Assembly (NCBI GenBank): GCA_041946685.1
Contig: JBHGAV010000046.1
Coordinates: 1-35,887, forward strand
Direction: 5' to 3'
DNA: 35,887 nucleotides
DNA from: JBHGAV01 sp041946685
Lineage (GTDB): Bacteria > Acidobacteriota > Terriglobia > Bryobacterales > Bryobacteraceae
The notes under the pieces are model-generated. The model searched no databases. It was not told where the DNA came from and was given only the letters and a program-made list of their open reading frames with translations. Both the position numbers and the translations under genes were made by a program. Below are positions 25,101-31,675 of this stretch, piece after piece. Positions within the stretch are counted from its first letter, which is position 1, and each line of letters starts with the position of its first letter.

Positions 25101-25722
25101 CTCCTCTGGCGGGCGAACCTTGCGCTTCGCCATACCTGCCGGCCAGACCAGCGCATTCCCCGCGTTTCCTCCTGCGCTGCAGACCGGGACATCGGCCGGT
25201 CGGATCGATCTCACGCTCAGGTTCTCGGTGGCAGATCTGGACATAACGCCGAGTCCCCCTCCCGTTTGGTCGCTGGTGGTTCCCCATTCTCCCCCGAGAA
25301 TCGTCTCTGTTCAGATTGCGGACCGAACCAGTTCCGGCTTCAGTGTGGCCATCGTTGGATTCTCGACGCTGCGGGAGGTCGGGCAGGCCGCGTTCAGTTT
25401 CAACGTCGCCTCGGGCGCTGACCTCTACACGGTTCAGTTGACGTTAGCTGTGGAGAGCGCGTTCGCAGCATGGTACGGCGGTCCATCCTCAGGCCAATTC
25501 GGCAGCTCCTTTTACTACACGCAGCCGTTCACGGTACCCGGGGACGTCGAAATTGTCTCGGTGTCCGTCGCGCTGTCCAACGAAATGGGCAGTTCTCCTC
25601 CTCGCAGAGCAGAGTCTTCGGCCGCGGTGGTCGCGTGCGATGGCTTGAACTTCCGTCGCGCGCCGCTGGAGCGGATTGACCTCAGCAGTCAGCCGGTACC
25701 CCGGCTGCCCCTGTCCTGGTAA
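22102..25722 (+). CDS. Secreted right-handed parallel beta-helix protein with Ig-like C-terminus (paralogue B)
   Basis: A 1206-residue exported protein homologous to paralogue A over its first 840 or so residues. Both start with an FN3-like module (VDNISHSTARVVW) and share the FTTLPEP linker, RGRGYPDR, FDNIDAWRAYQ and the same eight Asn-turn coils (VRNNFI, VEKNTF, IDGNLF, ISNNLI, IQNNAC, VRHNTF, VQDNIF, FDHNVL). Unlike A, it then has a putative Ig (He_PIG-like) domain near 855-943 (LPPGLQLDAGGLLSGTPEQAG), a beta-rich linker, and a C-terminal beta-sandwich near 1066-1175 (FSVAIVGFSTLREV, YYTQPFTVPGD). Start at ATG 22102 has GGAG five bases upstream and gives a good signal peptide. No PEP-CTERM or other sorting tail is visible. 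Role: carbohydrate binding or cleavage at the surface, by inference. Confidence 0.75.
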   Translation: MVGIRVGKTCLRFAVNSMCGAALVLACLGGVTAWAAAPILSGERVDNISHSTARVVWAADQKTSMQVRFDTLAWWTSNGRYRYHTITSGGRGDTPRAFNLSGLAPATDYVAAPYSCNSNSECTLGRQVRFTTLPEPSPHPALPAPPDLHDFVTAYPPIDATLHVAADCSDLDSVIATAAGATYRNQTVKVVIPKGAVCATGNGRFLLKQKAGTGWIVLQSGGVLPAEGTRVAAEDAPEMATIRVDNANFGAFVDDDAGAPVHNYRFVGILFTHRAFGSESDIKTQLAPYLVQFSQPVYNMIFDRCYFRGRGYPDRLRGAYYGDGGQHHIAFLDSRFDNIDAWRAYQSGIEVSHQAPARNSYSGGRVYRGNGAVTVGAFSVTLAGTGSGAFRLYVSPDGAVTFKHNIATLNPTCSGCSVVYDAGLSVPDNCFKLMPADDGGNTAITGAQFRTASGLATGKTWDVQDGSDIGIWGGSIALNWEGQASKVLVRNNFIQANGFGLLAEMFHDSADDEPFQDFLVEKNTFQQNPKWLAHAPGDAEGVTVHRQHLEFKGCVRCKIDGNLFQTSFLGENGVPGAAIYISAPNGDNTYGIASSDITISNNLITDVASCIWVTGTNWNETDAHVNGLLRRVLIQNNACRSNAYTKHQWFLNHDTAPWGGHFRGMALQFVMGGEDFTVRHNTFYDQHGYQSAFKITDLWIEGLTVQDNIFTFNYDDWNYGLSSHRDYGSVDSEPPMASDREGRETLDGAVVRGPGNASWTFDHNVLVFGCKSARSCVDSTTDLVDVGRKLMLYPAGNVAPSGNTYGARLDAVGWINRSKDVFSLAASSPYKGAGTGGSDPGVDWSELMATVGVSGTASPPVLPADGPGVALLGVPFAFQFLAAGGTGTLTWTSTEPLPPGLQLDAGGLLSGTPEQAGSFPLGIAVVDSASLAASREYTLVVSPLSAPAIYVAGFPDTLGPAEQPPFDVRLGAAYPLPITGTLTLTFTPDAAFPDDPAIQFSSGGRTLRFAIPAGQTSAFPAFPPALQTGTSAGRIDLTLRFSVADLDITPSPPPVWSLVVPHSPPRIVSVQIADRTSSGFSVAIVGFSTLREVGQAAFSFNVASGADLYTVQLTLAVESAFAAWYGGPSSGQFGSSFYYTQPFTVPGDVEIVSVSVALSNEMGSSPPRRAESSAAVVACDGLNFRRAPLERIDLSSQPVPRLPLSW

Positions 25723-25725
25723 GAT
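25717..25725 (+). promoter_or_regulatory. Candidate extended -10 for the methyltransferase/flippase operon
   Basis: TGG followed by TAAGAT, a TGn extended -10 that overlaps the stop codon of the beta-helix gene. It ends 52 bases before ATG 25778. No -35 match is visible. Confidence 0.3.
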
Positions 25726-25777
25726 GGGGACTTCTCAAGGCCTTGCGGGCTGCGGTTCGGCCTGTGCTTAGGCGACT

Positions 25778-26554
25778 ATGGAGATCCACTACGACCGGTT
25801 AGGCGACGTTGACCGCTACCTCCAGATGCACGGCCGTTTGAGGCTCGAGGAGAAACAACCGGCGTTCGAAAACATCCTCCGCTACATCCGCAAGGTTCGG
25901 GCGGTGACGCCGTCCTGCCGGATCCTGGAAGTCGGCACCGGTGTGGGTTGGTTCCCGTTGCTTTGCGGGCTGAACGGTCTCTCCTGCAAGGGGCTGGAGA
26001 TCAGCCCGCAACTGATTGAATATGCCCGGGAACTGGGGCGCAGCTACGGTGTGGAGGCTGACCTCACACTGGGAAATCTGGAAACGGTCGACCTCGGCGA
26101 GGCGCAGTATGATGTGATCGTCTGCAGTTCGGTGTTCGAGCACGTGGAGCGCTGGCGGGAAAGCCTGGGGCGGGTCTACCGGGCTCTGAAGATAGGTGGC
26201 GCACTCTTTTTCGAGTCCACGAACAAGTTCAGCCTTACTTCCGGGGAGTGGCCGTCCTTTCCCCTCTACGGGTGGCTTCCGAACGGTGTCCGTTACCGGC
26301 TCCGCAAGCTCGCACACGGGCCGGACATCATGAAGCTTGGCATCGACTTCCATCAATTCACATACCCGCTTCTTCGACGAGCGTTCCGGCAAGCAGGTTT
26401 TTCCCGTATTCTCGACCGGGTCGAGCTTTCTGACCCCGACTTGGTTGCCAGTCCGGTCAAGCGCCTCACCCTGAAAGTGTGCCGCAGCTTTCCTCCCGCC
26501 CGGCACCTGGTGTTGACCTTCTTCGAAGCGACGACGTTCGTCTGTGTGAAGTAG
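25778..26554 (+). CDS. Class I SAM-dependent methyltransferase (second)
   Basis: A 258-residue soluble methyltransferase: motif I ILEVGTGVGWFPLL near 49-62, the acidic LEIS near 73-76, and VIVCSSVFEHVERWRESLGRVYRALKIGG, the standard motif post-II/III region. The N-terminal MEIHYDRLGDVDRYLQMHGRLRLEEKQPAFENIL is a family-specific helical part. It is separated by only 3 bases from the Wzx flippase gene, so it probably methylates a sugar of the repeat unit before flipping; the exact target is unknown. It does not resemble the methyltransferase at 2379 outside the core motifs. Confidence 0.85.
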   Translation: MEIHYDRLGDVDRYLQMHGRLRLEEKQPAFENILRYIRKVRAVTPSCRILEVGTGVGWFPLLCGLNGLSCKGLEISPQLIEYARELGRSYGVEADLTLGNLETVDLGEAQYDVIVCSSVFEHVERWRESLGRVYRALKIGGALFFESTNKFSLTSGEWPSFPLYGWLPNGVRYRLRKLAHGPDIMKLGIDFHQFTYPLLRRAFRQAGFSRILDRVELSDPDLVASPVKRLTLKVCRSFPPARHLVLTFFEATTFVCVK

Positions 26555-26557
26555 GCC

Positions 26558-27841
26558 GTGATTCGACGCCTGTTTTCCCTGCCTGTTGCCCGCAACGCCG
26601 CTATCCTGTATGCGGTCCAGATCGGCGGCTATCTGGTGTCCCTGATCACCGTTCCGTACCTGGCTCGTGTGCTCACGCCGGCCAAGTTCGGCCTGCTGGC
26701 ATACGCGCAGGACTTCATCTGGTATTTCGTCGTTCTTACCGATTACAGCTTCAATGTCACCGCCACCCGCAAGATCGCTATCCAGCGTGATGACGTCCAG
26801 GCCGTGTCTCGCATCTTCAGTGTGGTCATGACCGCCAAGGCGTGCCTGATGACCGTCGGCTTCCTGGCTCTCTGCGCCACCGTCTTGATCGTCCCCAGAT
26901 TCCGGGCGGAGTGGGCCCTGTTTTGCATCGTTTATCTCACGGTGGCCTCCTACGTCGTCTTTCCCCTCTGGTACTTTCAAGGTCTCGAGAAGATGCACAT
27001 CGTGGGGATACGCGACATCGTCTCTAAACTGGCGGTGCTTGCCGCCGTCTTCGCTTTCGTCCATAGCGAAAACGATTACCGGGTTGCCGCCGCCATCCAG
27101 TCCGGCGGGCTGCTGGTAACGGCCATACTTGGACTTGCTGCCGTTCCGTTGGCGGCCCCCGTGCGCCTCATTCGACCGAGCCTGAGGGAATTGCGCGGCC
27201 TTCTTTCCGAGGGCTGGCACGTGTTCGTCTCGCTTTTTCTGGCCGGTGTCTGCCCGTCCACAAACGTCGTGATCCTTGGATTGATCGCTTCTCCCGAGCA
27301 AGTCGGGATCTATAGCGCTGCGTCGCGAATCATCTTCCCGATGAGGACCATGGTCGGTCCTCTGGTTACGGCTGTCTACCCCCACGTCAGCCATCTGGCC
27401 TCCAGTGCGCCCGACCGTGCACTACGTTTCCTCCGCCGCTACGCATTCCTCCTATCCATCCCTTTCCTGTTCCTCGCCTTGGGTACCCTGTTCTTCGCCC
27501 CCATCGCTGTGCGTTTTCTGTATGGTCCGAGATACGCGGAAACGGCGCTGCTGCTCCAAATCATGGGAGTGACTCCCCTGCTGATGTCGCTGACGCATTG
27601 CTTCTCCACCTACTTCCTGCTGGCTTTTGGCTTCACGCGCGAGTGGTCCCGCATCATGATTTCGGGCGTGTTTGTCAATTTCCTGGCGCTCGGTGTGACG
27701 ATTTGGTTGCTGCGCCCTTCGCTGGCCCTATCGGTTACGATGGTCGCGGTCGATCTCTTCATCTTGTCGCTCTCCTGGGCGTTCTACGCAGCCCGGACGG
27801 GAGCCGGTGCCGCCCCGGCCGGGAAGACGCTTCGGGGCTGA
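26558..27841 (+). CDS. wzx: Oligosaccharide flippase, Wzx/polysaccharide biosynthesis protein family
   Basis: A 427-residue polytopic membrane protein (about twelve helices) of the MOP exporter superfamily, which moves lipid-linked repeats across the inner membrane. The N-terminal segment ARNAAILYAVQIGGYLVSLITVPYLARVLTPAKFGLLAY is the classic start of this family, with LTPAKFGLLAYAQ matching the usual L-P-x-x-xG-L-x-A pattern; SEGWHVFVSLFLAGVCPSTNVVILG and IYSAASRIIFPMRTMVGPLVTAVYPHVS mark the second half. GTG 26558 is the start, three bases after the methyltransferase stop, with GAAGTAGG as weak Shine-Dalgarno. It supplies the flippase expected with the Wzy-like protein at 623-2116. Confidence 0.9.
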   Translation: MIRRLFSLPVARNAAILYAVQIGGYLVSLITVPYLARVLTPAKFGLLAYAQDFIWYFVVLTDYSFNVTATRKIAIQRDDVQAVSRIFSVVMTAKACLMTVGFLALCATVLIVPRFRAEWALFCIVYLTVASYVVFPLWYFQGLEKMHIVGIRDIVSKLAVLAAVFAFVHSENDYRVAAAIQSGGLLVTAILGLAAVPLAAPVRLIRPSLRELRGLLSEGWHVFVSLFLAGVCPSTNVVILGLIASPEQVGIYSAASRIIFPMRTMVGPLVTAVYPHVSHLASSAPDRALRFLRRYAFLLSIPFLFLALGTLFFAPIAVRFLYGPRYAETALLLQIMGVTPLLMSLTHCFSTYFLLAFGFTREWSRIMISGVFVNFLALGVTIWLLRPSLALSVTMVAVDLFILSLSWAFYAARTGAGAAPAGKTLRG

Positions 27842-27891
27842 CTGCCGATCTGAGTTGAGGTATCGTGAAGTGGTGGCGGCAACGGCAGGTT

Positions 27892-27904
27892 GGCGGTTTC
27901 CGCC
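27892..27904 (+). other. Short hairpin between the flippase and ACP genes
   Basis: GGCGG, TTT, CCGCC: a 5-bp stem in the 96-base gap. Too small and without a T tract to be called a terminator; it could only attenuate transcription into the ACP gene. Confidence 0.2.
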
Positions 27905-27937
27905 GCGCGGCACCGGTTGGAGGGTGCAGGGACAACG

Positions 27938-28165
27938 ATGACGCGGAAGGAGTTTCTGGAGTCTGTGGATGAGCTGATGGAGTTGCCGGCCGGCACTCTG
28001 AAGGGCGACGAGAAGCTCGAGGATCTCGAGAACTGGAACTCACTTGCCATGGTGGGCTTCATTGGCCTTGTGGATGAGCGCTGCGACGTCAGGCTCTCTC
28101 CCCGGCAATTCCTGAACTGCAGCACGGTGAATGACCTGCTGCAACTGGCGGGTTTCGCCAGTTGA
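27938..28165 (+). CDS. Acyl carrier protein
   Basis: A 75-residue helical protein. The phosphopantetheine-attachment serine is S35 in ENWNSLAMVGFIGLVDE, with Asn in place of the usual Asp of the DSL motif. The pattern of helix I (RKEFLESVDELMEL) and the C-terminal VNDLLQLAGFAS fits PP-binding proteins. ATG 27938 gives the natural N-terminus; the open frame reaches 27890 but adds a non-conserved stretch. It is a specialised ACP, not the fatty-acid housekeeping one (no fab genes of type II synthesis adjoin on this strand). It probably carries the acyl group built by the FabH- and FabG-like enzymes just to the right and delivers it to the hexapeptide transferase that follows three bases later. 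Confidence 0.8.
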   Translation: MTRKEFLESVDELMELPAGTLKGDEKLEDLENWNSLAMVGFIGLVDERCDVRLSPRQFLNCSTVNDLLQLAGFAS

Positions 28166-28204
28166 CGCATGCCCGCCGCTAGCCCCAGTGGCGGAAGCGC
28201 GCAC

Positions 28205-28957
28205 ATGTCGGTCTATGATCGGTGGTTGCTGAAGATCAAGCGCGCGGAGACGCCTCTGAGCCGCCTTTTGCGCCGCGCGATCCTTACGATCCTCGGCTCC
28301 AGCCCTCCTGTGCCCTCGTTTCTGCGGCCTTTCGCGCGGGCAGCATACGACGGCTTTTACCTGGGGGTGATCGCCTGGAGGGCATTCTGGTCGTATTTTC
28401 TGTGGCAGCCATTGTTCATCAGCCGGTGCGCGCGTGTCGGCAAGCGCCTGCGTCTGGCGGCGCTGCCGTACGTTTCGGGACACGTTCAAATCGAGATCGG
28501 AGACGACGTTGAGTTCACGGGGAGCGTTTCCATATTGAGCGGCCACTTGCTCGACCGCCCCCGCCTGGTCATCGGGGACCGCGCTGGTGTGGGAGGAGGA
28601 ACCCTGATCTCGGTCAGCCGGGAGGTCAGCATCGGAGCGGATGTACGAATCGCCCCCAATTGCAGCATCTCTGACAACGACGGGCATCCCAAGGCGGCGG
28701 ATCTCCGCGCGCAGAATGCCCGCCTGACTCCGGGCGACATCCGGCCGGTCCGTATTTGCCGCCTGGCGTGGATCGGACGCGGCTGTCACATTATGAAAGG
28801 CGTGACCATCGGCGAGGGGGCCATCATCGGAGCCAACAGCACAGTGATCTCCGATGTGCCGCCCTACTCGCTGGCCATGGGGAATCCTGCGGAGGTCTAC
28901 TTTCGCAACGTTGGCAGGCCGGCGGCCCAACGTACCAGCGCGGCGCCCCAGGAGTAG
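28205..28957 (+). CDS. Hexapeptide-repeat acyltransferase (left-handed beta-helix)
   Basis: A 250-residue protein. After a basic, partly amphipathic N-terminal region (about residues 1-95, including LGVIAWRAFWSYFLW that could touch the membrane) come hexapeptide repeats (IEIGDDVEF, LVIGDRAGVGGGT, VSIGADVRI) and the C-terminal VTIGEGAIIGANSTVISDVPPYSLAMGNPAEV, typical of sugar O-acetyltransferases. The usual substrate-side signature SDNDGHP is present, with a conserved His for catalysis. ATG 28205 has a weak GGAAG upstream; ATG 28169, three bases after the ACP stop, would add 12 residues. Being paired with an ACP, it may use an acyl-ACP rather than acetyl-CoA. Its 3' end overlaps the convergent ketosynthase gene by 61 bases. 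Confidence 0.82.
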   Translation: MSVYDRWLLKIKRAETPLSRLLRRAILTILGSSPPVPSFLRPFARAAYDGFYLGVIAWRAFWSYFLWQPLFISRCARVGKRLRLAALPYVSGHVQIEIGDDVEFTGSVSILSGHLLDRPRLVIGDRAGVGGGTLISVSREVSIGADVRIAPNCSISDNDGHPKAADLRAQNARLTPGDIRPVRICRLAWIGRGCHIMKGVTIGEGAIIGANSTVISDVPPYSLAMGNPAEVYFRNVGRPAAQRTSAAPQE

Positions 28958-29937
28958 CCGACACCGAAGCCGACCAGAACCACCCGGGCTCCGTCCTTGA
29001 GCAGCCCGTCTGCTTCCGCGTGCTTGAGCGCGATTGGGATGGTCGAGGACACGGTGTTGCCGCAATGACTCATGCAGAGGTAGAACTTCTCAGCCGGCAG
29101 CTTCATCTTCTTACGGAGGTGCTCCAGCATGTAGCGGTTCGCCTGGTGGAACACGAAAAGGTCGATGTCCCCGGCGCTCAACGCCGCCCGGCGAAGCAGT
29201 TCTGCGACGGTCCGTGGAACGACGTCCAGCGTGAACGCAAAGATCTCGGTCCCGTCCATGAAGAGATTGTCGCGGCTGCGGATGTTCCCGCTCCCATCCT
29301 CCCGGTCCAAGGCCGACGCCGCGCTTCTCGCTTCCCGCATCCCACCCGTCGGCACGATCAGATTCTGAGCGCCGCGACCGTCGGTGCCGAACACGTAGGG
29401 ACCAAGCGCGGGTTCCTGCCGTTCCACCCCTCTCAAGAGCGTCGCCGAGCCGGCGTCGCCAAAAATCGTCCGCACGCTCCGGTCCCGCGGGTGGAGGAAC
29501 TTGCTGTACGTCTCTCCCGTAAGCAAGAGCACGGCCGAAGCTTGGCCGGTCTCGATCAAGCCTTGCGCCAGCCCCAGGCCGTAGACGAAGCCGGAGCAGC
29601 CGAGATTGAAGTCAAGCGCTCCGGCGCGGGTCGGGATCCCAAGCCGATGCTGCAAGATGCACGCTGTCGTCGGCAGAAAGTAGTCAGGGCTCTGGGTGCA
29701 AAGCAACAGGAAATCCACTTCCTCGGCGCGGCAGGCGCCCGAATCGAACAACCGCCGCGCCGCCGCCTCGGCAAGATCTGACGAGCACTCGTCCGGGCCG
29801 GCGATATGGCGTTCCTGGATGCCAGTCTTCTCGTCGATCTTCTCCACCGACCATTCGGGAAACTCCGCCGCAAGCTGCTCCGTGGTGAGTACCCGGCTCG
29901 GGAGGTGGTACTCGATTGCAGCGATTGCAGCTTTCAT
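28897..29937 (-). CDS. 3-Oxoacyl-ACP synthase III-like ketosynthase (FabH family)
   Basis: A 346-residue thiolase-fold condensing enzyme with a complete catalytic triad: C114 in NLGCSGFVYG, H264 in FVFHQAN and N294 in HCGNTVSSTIP. KAS III enzymes start a chain by condensing an acyl-CoA with malonyl-ACP. It is the last gene in the minus-strand run truB, FabG-like, FabH-like, with 21 bases between it and the reductase. The nearby ACP and hexapeptide acyltransferase converge on it. FabH-like genes in glycan loci often make a C4 or branched acyl for sugar decoration; whether this one is such or a second housekeeping FabH needs a phylogeny. Confidence 0.88.
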   Translation of the reverse strand: MKAAIAAIEYHLPSRVLTTEQLAAEFPEWSVEKIDEKTGIQERHIAGPDECSSDLAEAAARRLFDSGACRAEEVDFLLLCTQSPDYFLPTTACILQHRLGIPTRAGALDFNLGCSGFVYGLGLAQGLIETGQASAVLLLTGETYSKFLHPRDRSVRTIFGDAGSATLLRGVERQEPALGPYVFGTDGRGAQNLIVPTGGMREARSAASALDREDGSGNIRSRDNLFMDGTEIFAFTLDVVPRTVAELLRRAALSAGDIDLFVFHQANRYMLEHLRKKMKLPAEKFYLCMSHCGNTVSSTIPIALKHAEADGLLKDGARVVLVGFGVGYSWGAALVRWAAGLPTLRK

Positions 29938-29958
29938 TGTTGCGCTCTCCTCTCAATG

Positions 29959-30720
29959 TCAATGGGCTGTGTAGCCGCCGTCAACCACCAGAACCGTCCC
30001 CGTGATCCAGCGGCCGGTCTCGGCCAGGAGGAAGGCAACGGCGTTCGCCACGTCTCTGGTTCTTCCGAAGCCCAGCGGGTGCGCCTTCTCGACAGCTTCC
30101 AACTGTTCGGGCATCAACATCTCGCGGAACCGCTCGAGCATCTCCGATTCCACGAAGCCCGGCGCCACACAGTTGACCCGCACTCCATCCCGCGAAAACT
30201 CCATCGCCAGCGACTTGGTCAGGCCGATCAACGCCGCCTTGCTGGCGCCATAGGCCGACAGCCCCGCCTCTCCCGCCATCGCCGCCACGGACGACAGGAG
30301 GACGATGCTGCTGCCTGGCGCGGAGCACCCCGGCTGGCGGAATGCCTTCGCCAGCATGACCGCGCTGGTGTAGTTGACCCGGAGCGATTCCTCCAGTCTG
30401 GGCAAGGTGGTGGAGCGCAAGGGAATCGTATGTCGCACGCCGGCGCAATGCACGAGCCCGTGGAAGGGGCCGCCGTCGATCGTCAGGTTCTTGAGCCACA
30501 GCCCGCAGTCATCGAGGTTATTCAGGTCGAACGGCGCGGCCACGTGCCCCTCGCCCTGAAGCGCGAGCAGCGTCTGGTTCAACCGGTCCCGATGGCGGCC
30601 CGAGAGCGCCAGCCGCGCGTTCAGTTCACTCAGCAGAATCGCGGTTTCGCGTCCTATGCCGGAGGATGCCCCGGTCACCAGGATGCGGCGCCCCGCGAGG
30701 TCCATCGGGTTCAAAGCCAT
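29959..30720 (-). CDS. 3-Oxoacyl-ACP reductase-like SDR (FabG family)
   Basis: A 253-residue classical short-chain dehydrogenase. TGASSGIG (16-23) binds NAD(P), N116 in VNYT, S144 in LLSSVAAM and Y157-x3-K161 (YGASK) are the catalytic residues, and VNCVAPGFVESEM plus ITGTVLVVDGGYTAH close the fold. By context it reduces a 3-oxoacyl-ACP to the 3-hydroxyacyl form, the step after the ketosynthase encoded 21 bases downstream. It lies 13 bases after truB, so it must be transcribed with it unless an internal promoter exists. Confidence 0.88.
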   Translation of the reverse strand: MALNPMDLAGRRILVTGASSGIGRETAILLSELNARLALSGRHRDRLNQTLLALQGEGHVAAPFDLNNLDDCGLWLKNLTIDGGPFHGLVHCAGVRHTIPLRSTTLPRLEESLRVNYTSAVMLAKAFRQPGCSAPGSSIVLLSSVAAMAGEAGLSAYGASKAALIGLTKSLAMEFSRDGVRVNCVAPGFVESEMLERFREMLMPEQLEAVEKAHPLGFGRTRDVANAVAFLLAETGRWITGTVLVVDGGYTAH

Positions 30721-30733
30721 CGCGCAGCCCTCA

Positions 30734-31615
30734 TTAGAGCACCAGAAACGGATGATACACGTTGGGCAGTTTCAACTCGCCAATCGCCAGCAACTCCCCC
30801 TGCTGGCTGACTGCCTTGACGTAGCGCGTGGCTGGCCGCACGCGAAACGGCGAGACGCGGAAATCCCGCCCCTGCCGGATCTGGCTGGCGGTCACCAGAT
30901 CCACGATCTCGCTCGGGAACTGCGGCAGCAACTCCGAGGCGGGGATGACGGCCTGCTCGATCCGGTTCTCCTCTGCCATGCGCTCCAGTTCCGGAATCGG
31001 CCGCGCCTGTTCCAGCCTGAAATCGCCCGAGACCTTCCGGCAAAGGCTCTTCAAGAACGCGCCGCAGCCGAGCGCCCGGCCCAGGTCATGCGCGATGCTG
31101 CGCATGTACGTGCCGGCCGAGCAGCGCACCACCACGCGGGCCTCCGGGGAGGCCCACTCCAGAAGGTCAAGGGAGTAGACGGTGACCTCCACGGGCTTCA
31201 GATCGACCGGGACATTCTTGCGGGCGAGCTTGTAGGCCGGCGTCCCCCCGATCTTCTTCGCAGAGACCGGCGGCGGCGTCTGCATCAGCAGGCCCGTGAA
31301 ATCCTCCAGCGCCGATTCCAGAGCGGCCCGGTCGAATTGCGGCTCCGATACCGGCGAGGAGGGCGCTCCGTCGCGGTCATAGGTGTCGGTGGCACAGCCG
31401 AAACGGATCACGGCGTCGTAGACCTTCTCGGCCCGGACGAAGAACTGCGCCAGGCGCGTGGCCCGGCCAATGACCAGCGGCAAGACCCCGGTGGCCATGG
31501 GATCAAGTGTGCCCAGGTGGCCGATGCGCCGCACGCCCGTGAGGCGCCGCAGCTTGTTCACCGCGTCGTGGCTGGACCAGCCTTCGGGTTTGTCGACAAC
31601 CAGCACGCCGTCCAT
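30734..31615 (-). CDS. truB: tRNA pseudouridine(55) synthase TruB
   Basis: A 293-residue enzyme that converts U55 of tRNAs to pseudouridine. The start MDGVLVVDKPEGWSSHDAVN, the motif GTLDPMATGVLPL with catalytic D38, and AGTYMRSIAHDLG are diagnostic. The C-terminal PUA-like end (LLAIGELKLPNVYHPFLVL) is short but present. In many genomes truB follows rbfA and infB; here it instead leads the FabG- and FabH-like genes. ATG 31615 lies 8 bases after a TGG-TACATT extended -10, so the mRNA is probably leaderless or almost so. Divergent from the ABC exporter gene, 60 bases away. Confidence 0.95.
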   Translation of the reverse strand: MDGVLVVDKPEGWSSHDAVNKLRRLTGVRRIGHLGTLDPMATGVLPLVIGRATRLAQFFVRAEKVYDAVIRFGCATDTYDRDGAPSSPVSEPQFDRAALESALEDFTGLLMQTPPPVSAKKIGGTPAYKLARKNVPVDLKPVEVTVYSLDLLEWASPEARVVVRCSAGTYMRSIAHDLGRALGCGAFLKSLCRKVSGDFRLEQARPIPELERMAEENRIEQAVIPASELLPQFPSEIVDLVTASQIRQGRDFRVSPFRVRPATRYVKAVSQQGELLAIGELKLPNVYHPFLVL

Positions 31616-31623
31616 GAATCTCT

Positions 31624-31632
31624 AATGTACCA
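31624..31632 (-). promoter_or_regulatory. Extended -10 immediately before truB
   Basis: On the minus strand TGG then TACATT, ending 8 bases before ATG 31615. This spacing would place the transcription start at or within two bases of the start codon. There is no Shine-Dalgarno. Confidence 0.4.
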
Positions 31633-31662
31633 GCGGGAAAAGGCTCCCGCGCGTCCATGCTG

Positions 31663-31668
31663 TACACT
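31663..31668 (+). promoter_or_regulatory. -10 element (TACACT) immediately before the ABC exporter gene
   Basis: TACACT, followed by GG, ends 7 bases before the GTG at 31676. Together with the absence of a Shine-Dalgarno this suggests a leaderless mRNA. It shares the short divergent gap with the truB promoter. Confidence 0.4.
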
Positions 31669-31675
31669 GGTCGTA

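Noticed and set aside
25650..25722. Possible PEP-CTERM or similar sorting tail on beta-helix paralogue B
   Set aside because: The last residues (LERIDLSSQPVPRLPLSW) have no PEP box, membrane helix or basic end; paralogue A has none either.
25799..27394. Minus-strand open frame (531 codons) opposite the methyltransferase and Wzx genes
   Set aside because: Rich in His/Asp/Gln/Arg with no hydrophobic core; a shadow of two recognisable genes.
30656..31675. N-terminal extension of the ABC exporter frame by 340 codons
   Set aside because: It lies antisense to truB and the reductase gene, has no transporter-like sequence, and the conserved protein starts right after a -10 box at GTG 31676.
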